This document shows, in pieces, positions 32,471-41,884 of a DNA stretch of 64,000 nt (its first letter is position 1; the number at the start of each line of letters is the position of its first letter). The notes under the pieces were generated by a model. The model did not search any database. It saw only the letters and a list, made by a program, of their open reading frames with translations, and was not told the DNA's origin. Location of the stretch: positions 248,001 through 312,000 of the forward strand of contig NZ_AUHO01000007.1 in the NCBI RefSeq assembly GCF_000423225.1. The letters are read 5' to 3'. The translations under genes were made by a program, and so were the position numbers. The DNA comes from Kaistia adipata DSM 17808 (GTDB lineage Bacteria; Pseudomonadota; Alphaproteobacteria; Rhizobiales; Kaistiaceae).

Positions 32471-32989
32471 TCAGCTCTTGTTGAAGACGAGGTTCGAGAG
32501 CGTCGTCGCCGGCGCGTCCGGGCTCGGGCGGCTGACAACGCGGATCCGGAGCGTGCCGTGCCCGTCATTGACGATGGTCATCTGCGCCTTGGTGCTGCCA
32601 TTGACCGGCTTCGGCCAGTTGATGGTGAAGTTGACGCTGTCGCCATTGCGCCGGCCGGAGATGGCGGCGGGACCGACGCGGGCGCCGATATAGGTGCCGC
32701 TATAGATGCCGGTCGCCGCGTCGTAGCGGACCTGCGCACCGATCTCGCGCGTCACCACGATGGCGCCCCGGCAATTGCCGTCGATGGCCATGCGGATGGC
32801 GGCGCGGTCGCCGGCGACCGTGCAGGTCACATTGAAGACAGGGGACTGGGCGTTGCGGCGCACCTGGCCGCTGCCCGACCAGGTGCCGTCGAAGCGGTTT
32901 ATGAAGTCCTGCTCATCGGCCTGCGCAAGCGGGGTGCCGAGGCCCGACAGAAGGCAAAGCGCGGCGCAGCGGGTCCAGAAGCGGGGCAT
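32471..32989 (-). CDS. Exported protein, conserved in Rhizobiales, unknown function
   Basis: The 172-residue protein has a signal peptide (RFWTRCAALCLLSGLGTPLAQA). The beta-rich domain starts with FINRFDGTWSGSGQVRRNA and continues with VTCTVAGDRAAIRMAIDGNCRGAIVV and SGRRNGDSVNFTINWP. The GTWSGSG start resembles lipocalin-like exported proteins, but no function is known. GGGAGGAACAGCC precedes the ATG. It is monocistronic between the LysE exporter and lysyl-tRNA synthetase genes. Confidence 0.75.
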   Translation of the reverse strand: MPRFWTRCAALCLLSGLGTPLAQADEQDFINRFDGTWSGSGQVRRNAQSPVFNVTCTVAGDRAAIRMAIDGNCRGAIVVTREIGAQVRYDAATGIYSGTYIGARVGPAAISGRRNGDSVNFTINWPKPVNGSTKAQMTIVNDGHGTLRIRVVSRPSPDAPATTLSNLVFNKS

Positions 32990-33103
32990 GGCTGTTCCTC
33001 CCGGCGAGAGAACAGCCAGCTTAGTCCCGAAGTTCCCGCTGTCCGGGCGGGACGTGATCACGATCCGTTCAAAAGAACCGGATCAGGATCCGCCGTCGGG
33101 GGC

Positions 33104-34774
33104 TTAGCCCTGGGCCGCCGCCAGCTCGCCCTTGAGCGCCTTGGCGATGCGGTCGCGCGTCTCGGGAATGCCGTAGATCGCGACGAACGAGCCGAAGCGC
33201 GGGCCTTGGTCCTGGCCGAGCAGAACCTGGTAGAGGCCGCGGAACCAGTCGAGCGAGACGCCGGGCGGGTTGCCGTCCGGGCCCTTCTTGTTCGGGTCCG
33301 GGAAATACTTGCGGCCGATGTCGAACACGACGGTCTGGATCTCGTCGGCATCCGCCGTGGCGGGCATCTCGGCCAATGCCGCGTCGAGCGCCACGAGCGC
33401 CTCGCGGATCGCGCCCTCCGGCACGACATAGTGCTTGCCGGCCTTCAGCACGTCGTTGAAGTAGCGGATCGCGTAGCCGGCGAGGCGATCGAGCTTCTCG
33501 TGCGTCGCCGCCGTCAGATGCGGCATGTAGCGCGAGATATAGGCCCAGAGCACGCCCTTGTCGGTGGCGTCCGAAACGCTGACCAGATTGAGCAGCATGG
33601 CGAACGGGATCGGCGAGCCTTCCGCCGGCGGATGGCCGGAATGGATGTGCCAGGCCGGATTGCCGAGGCGCTGCTCGATGGGCTGGCGCGGATAGGCGTC
33701 GACGAAGCCGAAATACTCGTCGACCGTGCGCGGGATCACCTCGAAGGAGAGCCGCTTCGCCGTCTTCGGCTTCTGGTACATGTAGAGGGCGAGGCTATCG
33801 TTGTCGGCGTAGGTCAGCCACTGCTCGATCGTCAGGCCGTTGCCCTTCGACTTCGAGATCTTCTCGCCGTTCTCGGCCAGGAAATGCTCGTAGGTGAAGC
33901 TCTCCGGCGGCTCGCCGCCGAGCGCGCGGCAGATCTTGGTCGAGAGCTTGACGCTGTCGATCAGGTCCTTGCCGCTCATCTCGTAGTCGACGCCGAGCGC
34001 GAACCAGCGCATCGCCCAGTCGGCCTTCCACTGGCACTTGACGGCGCCGCCGGTGACCGGGACCTCGACGCGCTCGTTGCTGTCCGGGTCGACATAGGTG
34101 ACGGTGCCCTTCTCGACATTGCGGTCGACCATCGGCACCTGCAGCACGACGCCGGTCGTCGGCGAGATCGGCAGGAAGGGCGAATAGGTGGCGCGACGAT
34201 CGGGCCCGAGCGTCGGCAGGATGATCTCCATCACCTCGTCATAGACCTCGAGCATGCGCTTGAGCGCCTTGTCGAAGCGGCCGGAGGTGTAATAGTCGGT
34301 CGCGCTGGCGAATTCGTATTCGAAGCCGAAACCGTCGAGGAAGGCGCGCAGGCGGGCGTTGTTGGCCGCGCCGAACGAGGGATATTCGTTCGAGAACGGG
34401 TCCGGCACGCGGGTCAGCGGCTTGCCGATATAGGCCTGCATCATCTCCTGGTTCGGCACGTTGGTCGGCACCTTGCGGAGGCCGTCCAGATCGTCCGAGA
34501 AGGAAAGCAGGCGGGTCGGGATCTTGTCCTCGGTCAGCAGGCGAAAGGCGTTGCGCACCATGGTCGTGCGGGCGACCTCGCCGAAGGTGCCGATATGCGG
34601 CAGGCCCGAGGGGCCATAGCCGGTCTCGAACAGCACCGGGCCGGCCGGCCGATTCTGCCGCTTCAACCGCTCGACGATCCGGCGCGCTTCCTCGAACGGC
34701 CATGCTTTCGAAACCTGCGCCGCCTGGACGAGCTCTGGCGCAAGATCGAGAACAGGGAGCGTGCCGGTCGACAT
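33104..34774 (-). CDS. lysK: Lysyl-tRNA synthetase, class I (archaeal type)
   Basis: The 556-residue enzyme charges tRNA-Lys. It is a class I LysRS: the HIGH-type motif appears as [13 protein letters not shown] (residues 54-66) and the KMSKS-type loop as [10 protein letters not shown] (around residue 305). Class II LysRS motifs are absent. This archaeal-type enzyme replaces the common class II form in most alphaproteobacteria, which supports the taxonomic reading. Length is normal. The start at 34774 is preceded by CCAAAGAGG. No T-box is present or expected. Confidence 0.95.
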   Translation of the reverse strand: MSTGTLPVLDLAPELVQAAQVSKAWPFEEARRIVERLKRQNRPAGPVLFETGYGPSGLPHIGTFGEVARTTMVRNAFRLLTEDKIPTRLLSFSDDLDGLRKVPTNVPNQEMMQAYIGKPLTRVPDPFSNEYPSFGAANNARLRAFLDGFGFEYEFASATDYYTSGRFDKALKRMLEVYDEVMEIILPTLGPDRRATYSPFLPISPTTGVVLQVPMVDRNVEKGTVTYVDPDSNERVEVPVTGGAVKCQWKADWAMRWFALGVDYEMSGKDLIDSVKLSTKICRALGGEPPESFTYEHFLAENGEKISKSKGNGLTIEQWLTYADNDSLALYMYQKPKTAKRLSFEVIPRTVDEYFGFVDAYPRQPIEQRLGNPAWHIHSGHPPAEGSPIPFAMLLNLVSVSDATDKGVLWAYISRYMPHLTAATHEKLDRLAGYAIRYFNDVLKAGKHYVVPEGAIREALVALDAALAEMPATADADEIQTVVFDIGRKYFPDPNKKGPDGNPPGVSLDWFRGLYQVLLGQDQGPRFGSFVAIYGIPETRDRIAKALKGELAAAQG

Positions 34775-35000
34775 CGAAAACCTCTTTGGGGAAGCGCGCG
34801 CGGGAATGGTTTGAAGATGCGCGCGTGGGCGCGGACCCTAGGGAGCGCTCGCGCGCGCGTCAATGGTCGCGTTGAGCGGGCTCGGCCGGTCACGCCGCGT
34901 CCCGTCGCGACAAGCCGCCCCGGTTGAACGCCGGCGCAAGAGATCTTACGCTGATCGCAGTCATCAGAGCGGGCATTTCCGCATGCAGGAGCGTATCGAC

Positions 35001-35426
35001 ATGGACAAGCCGACCGGCAGCACGGTCTCCCCGCAGGAGGCCCTGATCTATGCGATGGTGACGCTCTCCGCCGTCGATCGTCGGATGACTGACCGCGAGC
35101 TGCGCAAGATCGGCGACGTCGTCAACACGCTGCCGATCTTCGGGGGCTTCGACACCGATCGGCTGGTCGCGGTGGCGGAAGCCTGCGCCACGATCACCCG
35201 CGAGGAGGACGGCCTGCACGCGGTGCTCGCCACCATCGCCACCTCGCTGCCGAAGAAGCTGCACGAGACCGCCTATGCGCTCGCCGTCGAGGTGGCTGCG
35301 GCCGATCTGCATGTCGAGCAGGAGGAGCTGCGCTTCCTCGAGCTGCTGCGCGACGTTCTGGACGTCGACGCGCTGACGGCGGCGGCGATCGAGCGCGGCG
35401 CCCGGGCGCGTTACCGCACGCTCTGA
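35001..35426 (+). CDS. TerB-like (tellurite resistance/Co-chaperone-like helical) protein
   Basis: This 141-residue all-helical protein fits the TerB family: SPQEALIYAMVTLSAVDRRMTDREL, then IGDVVNTLP and the second repeat ALAVEVAAADLHVEQEELRFLELLRDVL. Acidic residues in the loops resemble the metal-binding sites of TerB. The start at ATG 35001 follows CAGGAG; an earlier in-frame ATG at 34983 is less likely. In Rhizobiales stand-alone TerB proteins are common and their role is unclear. It is convergent with the solute-binding protein gene. Confidence 0.85.
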   Translation: MDKPTGSTVSPQEALIYAMVTLSAVDRRMTDRELRKIGDVVNTLPIFGGFDTDRLVAVAEACATITREEDGLHAVLATIATSLPKKLHETAYALAVEVAAADLHVEQEELRFLELLRDVLDVDALTAAAIERGARARYRTL

Positions 35427-35475
35427 CCGACGGTTTGGCCGGGCTTTTTCAAGGCGAACGCCTCGTCCCTCCCTC

Positions 35476-35503
35476 GGGGAGGGGGGGGGGGGGGGGGGGG
35501 GGG
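35476..35503. repeat. Homopolymer of 23 G in a convergent intergenic gap
   Basis: After CTCCCTCGGGGA an uninterrupted run of 23 G (35481-35503) fills the gap between the convergent TerB and solute-binding protein genes. The flank resembles the C-rich/G-rich arms of intergenic palindromes seen elsewhere in the window (48321-48343). The length may be a sequencing or assembly artefact. Confidence 0.8.
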
Positions 35504-35526
35504 CCGGGTCTGGATTCAGCCTCGAC

Positions 35527-36405
35527 CTAGAAGTAGCCGACCGGGAAGTAGCGAAGGTAGAGCTCGGCGAAGGCCCCCTTGTCGTAGAGGCTGTCCAGCG
35601 CCCAGTTGAGCGCCAGCCGCAGGTCCTTGCGCTCGGGCGGCAGCGCGATGGCGAGGCCGGGCCCGAAGAAGCGCGGCTCGACATAGGGGCCGCCGACGAA
35701 GGCGCAGCATTGCGCGGCCGGCTCGGACTGGAGCCAGAAGGCGAGCTGCACGCCGTCGCCGAAGACGAAATCCACCGTGCCGGCCTTGAGCGCGTCGCGC
35801 GCGGCGGCGGGCGTTTCCATCGCCACGATCGTCGCCTTCGGGAAGAACGCGGCGAGATAGGCTTCGTGCGCGCTGCCCTTGGCGACGCCGATCTTGCGGC
35901 CGGTGAGGCTCTCCGCGTCGAGCCGGGCCGGCGCGCCGGCCTTGCGCGCGGCGAAGCGGGCGGCCGGGCGCAGATAGACATCCGAGAAATCGAGCTTGGC
36001 GCGGTTGTCCGGCGTGATAGCGATGCCGGCGATGGCGGCATCGACCCGGCCTGCCGCGACCGTGTCCACCAGGCCGTCCCAGGGGCGTGCCTGGATGGTG
36101 CAGGGCACGCTGAGCTCGCGGCAGATGGCGCGCGCGAGATCGACGTTGAAGCCGGTCAGCCGACCATCCGGCCCCTTGAAATTGTAGGGCGGGAAATCGT
36201 CGGTGGTGGTGAAGCGGATGCCGGTCAGCGAGGTGGTCGGCGGCTTGTCCAGCCGGCGATTGGGATCCCAGAGATTGGGGATGGTGACCGCGCCGGAGGC
36301 GGACGATGTCGTCATGTTCTGGGCGGCGGCCGGAACGGACAGCAGAGGAAGCAGCGCGACCATCATGCTCGCCATAATTGCAAACCTTGCCAAGGGCCGC
36401 CTCAT
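35527..36405 (-). CDS. Periplasmic solute-binding protein, family 3
   Basis: The 292-residue protein has a signal peptide (FAIMASMMVALLPLLSVPAAAQ) and a family 3 binding domain. Diagnostic pieces are GIRFTTTDDFPPYNFKGPDG, LTGFNVDLARAICRELSV, PWDGLVDTVAAGRVDAAIAG, and LTGRKIGVAKGSAHEAYL. Such proteins deliver amino acids or related compounds to ABC importers. No permease or ATPase gene is adjacent, so it is an orphan or works with distant partners. The start at 36405 was chosen over the longer frame to 36546 because it begins the signal peptide. Confidence 0.88.
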   Translation of the reverse strand: MRRPLARFAIMASMMVALLPLLSVPAAAQNMTTSSASGAVTIPNLWDPNRRLDKPPTTSLTGIRFTTTDDFPPYNFKGPDGRLTGFNVDLARAICRELSVPCTIQARPWDGLVDTVAAGRVDAAIAGIAITPDNRAKLDFSDVYLRPAARFAARKAGAPARLDAESLTGRKIGVAKGSAHEAYLAAFFPKATIVAMETPAAARDALKAGTVDFVFGDGVQLAFWLQSEPAAQCCAFVGGPYVEPRFFGPGLAIALPPERKDLRLALNWALDSLYDKGAFAELYLRYFPVGYF

Positions 36406-36523
36406 GCCTGTATCTCTTTCGGTCCTGGGTGACGCTACGGAATGCCGCGCAAGGCGACGATGGACTATAGACCATTTTGCCGGGCGGGAATGATCCCGGC
36501 AGATCGGACCAGCGGGGGCTGGC

Positions 36524-38326
36524 ATGGATGTCGGGGAAGGGGACAATCCTCGCCGTGACGACCCCGACGAGGCGCTGCGCTATGCGCGTCTCGCGGCTCG
36601 GCTGGGCGTGGAGTTCGATCCGTCGCCGCGCAAGAGCTGGGAGCGCGCCACCGCCGTCGAGGGCGGCGGGAGTACGAGCGGAATCGCCGATGCGATCCGG
36701 AATGGCGGCGCCGCGCGGATCGAGGATGGCAACACGCGCCGGTTGTTGGTCGCGCCGACGGCGGAGATGGGCGAACGGCTGGAGGCTGTGCTTCAGCGCC
36801 GCCCGGAGCTGGCCGACGGGCTGGTCGTGACCCTGCCCGCGGTGATCCGTCAGTCCCTGACCGAGACGGCGGGACCCCGGCTTGTCTGGCGCGCGGTGAA
36901 CTGGCTCGACCGGAATTTTCCCGAGCTCTCGGCGCGGCGGCTGCTGACCCGCGGCCAGATGATCGCCGGCATCGTCCTGGTCCTGCTGATCGCCGTGGCA
37001 GGCTGGGCTGGAGGCTGGATGGTCCTGGCGGGCTTCAACCTCGTCGCCGGGCTGTTCTTCCTGGCGCTCGTCCTGTTGCGGCTGCTGGCGGTGAGCGTCG
37101 TGCTGGAGCGATCCCGGCGCGCGCCGCCGCCGCTCGACGTCGATCGGGAGACCTTGCCGGTCTACAGCATTCTGGTGCCGCTCTACGACGAGGCCCACAT
37201 GGTGCCGGAGCTGGCGCGGGCGCTCGGCCGGCTCGATTGGCCGAAGGACCGGCTCGACATCAAGTTCATCGTCGAGGCGTGCGATCCGACGACGCGGCTC
37301 GCCATCGAGCGGCTCGGCCTCGGCCCGCCCTTCGAGATGCTGGTCGTGCCGGAGTGCATGCCGCGCACCAAGCCGAAGGCGCTCAGTTTCGCGCTCCCGC
37401 TGGCGCGCGGGCGGTTCGTCACCGTCTATGACGCCGAGGACAGGCCCGATCCCGGCCAGTTGCTCGAGGCCTATCTCGCTTTTGCGGCCGAGGACGAGCG
37501 CCTCGCCTGCGTCCAGGCGCCGCTCCTGATCGACAATGGCGACGCCAATGTGCTGACCGCCTTCTTCGCGATGGAATATTCGATGCAGTTCGACGGCGTC
37601 CTGCCCATGCTGGCGGCATTCGACATGCCGTTGCCGCTCGGCGGGACATCCAATCATTTCCGCACGCGTGCCCTGAAGGCGGTCGGCGGCTGGGATCCGC
37701 ACAATGTGACCGAGGATGCCGATCTCGGCGTCCGCTTCGCGCGCTTCGGCTACCGGACGGGCACCATCACCCGGCCGACCTGTGAGGAGGCGCCGCATAC
37801 GCTGAAACTCTGGTTGAAGCAGCGGACGCGCTGGCTGAAAGGCTGGATGCAGACCTCGCTGGTCCATTCGCGCCAGCCGCGCCGTCTCTGGCGCGAGCTC
37901 GGGCCACGGCGGACGCTCGGCTTTCTCCTGACTGGCTTCGGCGGCGTCCTCGCCGCGGCCCTGCATCCGCTCTATATCGGCACGACCCTCGGATTGCTGA
38001 TCGATCCGTCGGCGCTTTGGCGAGCGGGGACGCCGCTCGTGTCGGCGATGATGTTTCTGAACGTGTTCAACTTCGTCGCCGCCTATGTCGCCTTCGTGGT
38101 GCTGTCGGGCGCCACGCTGCGATTGCGCCGGAGCCGGCGCCGGCCCGCGGTCCTGCTGTTGCTGCCGGCCTACTGGCTGCTGCTCTCGCTCGCCTGCTAT
38201 CGCGCCTTGCTGCAGCTGATCGTCGCGCCGCATCGCTGGGAGAAGACGCGTCATCGCGGACATCGTTCGCGCCGCCCTTTCGGCGCGTCGGAACCGGTCC
38301 GCGCCGCGGCGCGGTCGCTGGCATAA
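36524..38326 (+). CDS. Family 2 glycosyltransferase, membrane-bound and processive-like
   Basis: The 600-residue protein has an N-terminal soluble region, two membrane helices (about residues 146-191), a GT-A domain and four C-terminal helices. The catalytic motifs are YSILVPLYDEAHMV, the DxD-like DAED (about 302), TED (about 396) and the Q-x-x-R-W motif QRTRWLKG (about 432). These mark a cellulose/hyaluronan-synthase-like enzyme that extrudes a polysaccharide from a nucleotide sugar. The N-terminal extension resembles the GSPII_E-like N domain of rhizobial exopolysaccharide transferases. The product is unknown, and no other polysaccharide genes are near. Confidence 0.87.
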   Translation: MDVGEGDNPRRDDPDEALRYARLAARLGVEFDPSPRKSWERATAVEGGGSTSGIADAIRNGGAARIEDGNTRRLLVAPTAEMGERLEAVLQRRPELADGLVVTLPAVIRQSLTETAGPRLVWRAVNWLDRNFPELSARRLLTRGQMIAGIVLVLLIAVAGWAGGWMVLAGFNLVAGLFFLALVLLRLLAVSVVLERSRRAPPPLDVDRETLPVYSILVPLYDEAHMVPELARALGRLDWPKDRLDIKFIVEACDPTTRLAIERLGLGPPFEMLVVPECMPRTKPKALSFALPLARGRFVTVYDAEDRPDPGQLLEAYLAFAAEDERLACVQAPLLIDNGDANVLTAFFAMEYSMQFDGVLPMLAAFDMPLPLGGTSNHFRTRALKAVGGWDPHNVTEDADLGVRFARFGYRTGTITRPTCEEAPHTLKLWLKQRTRWLKGWMQTSLVHSRQPRRLWRELGPRRTLGFLLTGFGGVLAAALHPLYIGTTLGLLIDPSALWRAGTPLVSAMMFLNVFNFVAAYVAFVVLSGATLRLRRSRRRPAVLLLLPAYWLLLSLACYRALLQLIVAPHRWEKTRHRGHRSRRPFGASEPVRAAARSLA

Positions 38327-38518
38327 CACCGCCTCGGGCCGGTCCGACCCATTCGCCGGGCGCATCGCCGATCGCCCCTGAGATCCGAAGCCGCGATGGC
38401 GGATCTTGCGAACCGTCGCGCGCTCCCGCAAGGATGGAAGGACCTACACCGAAGGCGGCGCGGACCAACGGGGACCGTCCGACTTTGCGACGAGGATCGA
38501 TCCGACAGGGGGCGCCCG

Positions 38519-39322
38519 ATGCCAGCAAGGCCGATTGTCCATCATATCCCGGTCTGCCCCTTCAGCCAGCGGCTCGAGATCCTGCTGCAGCTCAAGGGGC
38601 GTCGCGATGCCGTGGAGTTTCGCGTCGTCGACATCACCCGGCCGCGCGATCCGGATCTCCTGCGGAAGACGCGCGGAACCACGGCGCTCCCGGTCCTGGA
38701 ACTGGCGGATGGCCGCGTCCTGAAGGAAAGCCTGGTCATCCTGCAATATCTCGACGAGACGCTGCCGGGCGGTCCGGTGCGGCGGGCCGATCCGTTCGAG
38801 CACGCGGTCGAGCGGATGCTGATTGCCAGGGAGGGCGCCTTCACGACGGCCGGCTATGGGTTCGTGATGAACCAGGACCGAGCGGCGCGTCGGGCGCATG
38901 AGGAGAAGCTGCTCGGCCTGTTCGCCCGGATCGACGATTTCCTGCGCGAGCACAGCCCCGGCGGCGTGTTCCTGTATCCGGAGTTCGGGCTTGCCGAGAC
39001 CGTCTTCACGCCCCTCTTCATGCGGTTCTGGTTCCTCGAATATTTCGAGGGCTTCGATCTGCCGGCAGAGGAAGGGTTCGCGCGCGTGCGGCGCTGGCGC
39101 GAGGCCTGCCTCGCCCATCCCGCCGCGCAGCAGGTCTCGCGCGAGGAAATCGTGAAGCTCTACTACGACTACGCGCTCGGAGCCGGCAATGGCAGCCTGC
39201 CTCCCGGCCGGACCCGGTCGAGCTTCGTCTTCGAACCGGACTTCCGGATGCGCCCCTGGCCGCCCGCCGACAAATACGGACAGCCGGCCAGCGACCGGGC
39301 GCTCGGACTCTTGGTGGACTAG
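38519..39322 (+). CDS. Glutathione S-transferase family protein
   Basis: The 267-residue protein has a thioredoxin-like N-terminal domain with CPFSQRLEILLQLKG (cysteine in the usual active position) and TTALPVLELADGRVLKESLVILQYLDE, which carries the cis-proline and glutathione-binding ES. The C-terminal half is all helical as in GSTs. It is longer than typical bacterial GSTs (about 210) because of a C-terminal extension of about 40 residues with an Arg/Pro-rich end. The start at 38519 has CAGGGGG upstream. It could act in detoxification or redox repair; the substrate is unknown. Confidence 0.85.
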   Translation: MPARPIVHHIPVCPFSQRLEILLQLKGRRDAVEFRVVDITRPRDPDLLRKTRGTTALPVLELADGRVLKESLVILQYLDETLPGGPVRRADPFEHAVERMLIAREGAFTTAGYGFVMNQDRAARRAHEEKLLGLFARIDDFLREHSPGGVFLYPEFGLAETVFTPLFMRFWFLEYFEGFDLPAEEGFARVRRWREACLAHPAAQQVSREEIVKLYYDYALGAGNGSLPPGRTRSSFVFEPDFRMRPWPPADKYGQPASDRALGLLVD

Positions 39323-39343
39323 CCGTTCGCTCCTTCGGGTACG

Positions 39344-40030
39344 TCAGCCGGGCGGCCGGATGGCGATCCAGATCACGTGCCGGGCGCCGCGCCGGCCGCG
39401 ATGCGCCTTGACCCGTTCCTCGGTCGCCTCGAAGCCCGCCTTGCGCAGGCGTTGCGTGAAGGCGGCGTCGGGGCCCGACGACCAGACGGCGAGCACGCCG
39501 CCGGGACGCAGCGCCGCATAGGCGGCTCCGAGCCCGGCGAGCGTGTAGAGGCTGTCGTTGGATTCGCGCGTCAGGCCGTCGGGACCATTGTCGACATCGA
39601 GCAGGATGGCGTCGAAGCGGGCACGGCCGGCGCGGATCAGCGCTCCGACGTCGCCGACATGGATCGTCGTCCGTGGGTCGTCGAGGCAGGTGCCGAACAC
39701 CTCGGCCATCGGCCCGCGCGCCCAGGCGACCACGGCGGGGACCAGCTCGGCGACGGTGATCGACGCGTCGGCGCCGAACTCGGCGAGCGCGGCGCGCAGC
39801 GTGAAGCCCATGCCGAGGCCGCCGATCAGGATCTGGGGCGTCGCGCGCCCCGTGATCCGGGCTGCGCTGAGCGAGGCGAGCGCCTCCTCCGAGCCGCTGA
39901 GGCGGCTGTTCATCAGCTCGTTCGAGCCGATCATGATCGAGAATTCGGCGCCGCGGCGCATCAGCCGCAATTCGCCGCCGCAATCGGGGATTTCTGCCGT
40001 GTCGAGCCGGACCCAGGGTATCAAGTGCAT
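39344..40030 (-). CDS. Spermidine-synthase-like SAM-binding methyltransferase fold protein
   Basis: The 228-residue protein has a Rossmann SAM-binding core with ILIGGLGMGFTLRAAL (motif I), ITVAELVPAVVAWAR and DDPRTTIHVGDV, plus FDAILLDVDNGPDGLT (active-site loop). This pattern matches the spermidine synthase-like branch, although the full polyamine-binding residues are not clear. It may use decarboxylated SAM or be a methyltransferase. It is monocistronic and ends 21 bases from the GST gene (convergent). Confidence 0.82.
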   Translation of the reverse strand: MHLIPWVRLDTAEIPDCGGELRLMRRGAEFSIMIGSNELMNSRLSGSEEALASLSAARITGRATPQILIGGLGMGFTLRAALAEFGADASITVAELVPAVVAWARGPMAEVFGTCLDDPRTTIHVGDVGALIRAGRARFDAILLDVDNGPDGLTRESNDSLYTLAGLGAAYAALRPGGVLAVWSSGPDAAFTQRLRKAGFEATEERVKAHRGRRGARHVIWIAIRPPG

Positions 40031-40163
40031 CTTCCGTGGCTGAGATCAAAAACGTCGGCACCATACACGGATCCCGCAGCGCGGGGCAGGCGCGCGAAGG
40101 GTCGCTTTCGTCGCGCGGCTAGGGAAAGGGCCGGCGGTGGATCCGGAGGCGGCAAGTGGCGAA

Positions 40164-40925
40164 CTAGTCGCCGGCGAGGCGGTGGCTGGCGATGGCGTGG
40201 ACGGTGTCGTTCAGCATGAAGGCGTGGAACGAAGGGCCGTCGAAGAGCGGGCGGAAGGCGGCGTCGAGGACGTTCAGGCCGCCGGCGAGGGCACCGAAGG
40301 CGGGCAGGACCAGCCGCCGGCCGTTTCCGACGAAGCAGCGCCGCCGTATCGAGCGGCCGCGACCGACCAGCCGGGCGGCGGGGTGGAGGTGACCGGCGAT
40401 CTCACCCGGTTCCGCGTCGGGGCGGGGCTCGTGCCGGAAGGTGAGCGGTCCGACGGCGAGTTCGTGCGTCGACCAGCCGCCGAGCTCGCGCGGCGGCTCC
40501 GGGTCATGGTTGCCGGCGATCCAGATCCATTCCGTCGCGGCGGCCAGCGCCTTGAGCGCGGCCCGGTCAGCCTCGTTCAGGCGCTGGTTGCCCGTCCGGT
40601 CGTGAAAACTGTCGCCAAGCGCGATGATGCGATCCGGCGCCAGCCGCGCGACAAGCCCGCCGAGGCGCCGGAGCGTCGCCATCGTGTCGTAGGGCGGCAG
40701 CATCTGGCCCCGGCGGGCGAAGGACGAGCCCTTCTCGAGATGCAGGTCGGCGACGACGAGCGTCCGTTCGTCCGGCCACCACAGCGCGCCCTCGACCAGC
40801 GGCACTAGCGGCACGGTGGCGACCGAAAGCGCCGATGTCGCCGTGTCCGTCGTGTCGATGGCCGTGTTCGCGCGCTGCATGTCGACCGGGATCCTTGCGG
40901 AGCGGAGCGCTCCGAGGCGATTCAT
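40164..40925 (-). CDS. pdeM: Ligase-associated DNA repair metallophosphoesterase PdeM
   Basis: The 253-residue calcineurin-like phosphoesterase shows the metal-binding series VVADLHLEKG, IIALGDSFHD, WIAGNHDPE and IAGHLHPAA. The short family with DLHLEKGSSFA is PdeM, the endonuclease-like partner of the ligase-associated repair set (with the Lhr helicase, MBL exonuclease and ATP-dependent ligase also present in this window). Here it is 2.1 kb from the helicase, on the same strand, with the sigma operon between. An internal ATG at 40880 is an alternative start. Confidence 0.88.
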   Translation of the reverse strand: MNRLGALRSARIPVDMQRANTAIDTTDTATSALSVATVPLVPLVEGALWWPDERTLVVADLHLEKGSSFARRGQMLPPYDTMATLRRLGGLVARLAPDRIIALGDSFHDRTGNQRLNEADRAALKALAAATEWIWIAGNHDPEPPRELGGWSTHELAVGPLTFRHEPRPDAEPGEIAGHLHPAARLVGRGRSIRRRCFVGNGRRLVLPAFGALAGGLNVLDAAFRPLFDGPSFHAFMLNDTVHAIASHRLAGD

Positions 40926-41123
40926 GCCGCCATTCTAGCAGCCACGTCCCGGCACGAAACCGCCTGCGAATGCGCGCATCGTCGCGCCACCGATTGGGCC
41001 GGAAAAGGCGTATGATCTCGCAGGAGCTGTTTCGGGTTCCCGGGAACCCTTTGGTGGCGCCTGCATCCAACGGGCGTCGATGCATCGCGCATCGCGGTTG
41101 CGGCCGGACCCAGGAGGCAGAGC

Positions 41124-41846
41124 ATGGCCAGTCACGAACTTGCCCGGATCGAACTCGGCGAGGCCGACCTGATCCTTCGGGCGCTCCGCCACGACGAGGC
41201 GGCGGTGCGCACCATCATCCGCCAGAACAACCGGCGCCTGTTCCGCCTCGCGCGCGGCATGACCGGCAATGACGACGAGGCCGAGGATGTCGTGCAGGCC
41301 GCCTATGTGCGCGCCTTCGCACGGCTCGCCAGCTTCCGCCGCGAATCGAGCCTCGGCACCTGGCTGTCGCGCATCGTCATCAACGAGGTGCTTGGCCGCC
41401 GCCGCCGGCATCATCCGACCGTCGAGCTGACCGCCGTCATCGAAGCCGATGTCGCGGAAGCCGATATCATCCCGTTCCCGCTGGCGGCCGCCGGCCCCGA
41501 CCCGGAGAGGAGCATGGCCCAGCGTGAAATCCGCCAGCTGGTCGAGGCCGCCATCGATGCGCTGCCCGAGCCGTTCCGCATCGTCCTCGTCGCCCGTCTG
41601 GTCGAGGATCTCTCGGTCGAGGAGACGGCGTTGCTGTTCGATCTGCGTCCGGAGACGGTGAAGACCCGCCTGTTCCGGGCGCGCAAGTTGCTGCGGCAAT
41701 CGCTCGAGGCCAAGGTCGGCGACGTGCTGGGCGACGCCTTCCCGTTCGGTGGCGCGCGCTGCGAGCGTACCGCGGATCGCGTCGTGGCGCTTCTCGCCGC
41801 CGGCGCCGCATCGTCGCGGGAACCTTCGCCGGACGACGGCATCTAA
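41124..41846 (+). CDS. ECF-type RNA polymerase sigma factor
   Basis: This 240-residue sigma-70 family protein has region 2 (RLFRLARGMTGNDDEAEDVVQAAYVRAFARL, SSLGTWLSRIVINEVLGRRRR) and region 4 (DALPEPFRIVLVARLVEDLS, then ETVKTRLFRARKLLR). It is longer than usual for ECF factors because of an Ala/Glu-rich linker and a C-terminal extension. CCAGGAGGCAGAGC precedes the ATG. It lies upstream of two exported proteins (DUF4142 and a cupredoxin), and the trio likely forms one envelope-stress regulon. No anti-sigma factor is evident, although the DUF4142 protein is a candidate sensor. Confidence 0.9.
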   Translation: MASHELARIELGEADLILRALRHDEAAVRTIIRQNNRRLFRLARGMTGNDDEAEDVVQAAYVRAFARLASFRRESSLGTWLSRIVINEVLGRRRRHHPTVELTAVIEADVAEADIIPFPLAAAGPDPERSMAQREIRQLVEAAIDALPEPFRIVLVARLVEDLSVEETALLFDLRPETVKTRLFRARKLLRQSLEAKVGDVLGDAFPFGGARCERTADRVVALLAAGAASSREPSPDDGI

Positions 41847-41884
41847 CGGAATGTCGCGGGGCAGACGCCCGCTATCGACTGGAG

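Noticed and set aside
32312-34927. 871-codon plus-strand open frame opposite lysyl-tRNA synthetase
   Set aside because: Shadow of a gene with intact class I synthetase motifs.
35516-38431. 971-codon minus-strand open frame over the glycosyltransferase gene
   Set aside because: Overlaps a gene with clear GT2 motifs; the translation is low-complexity and lacks any family signature.
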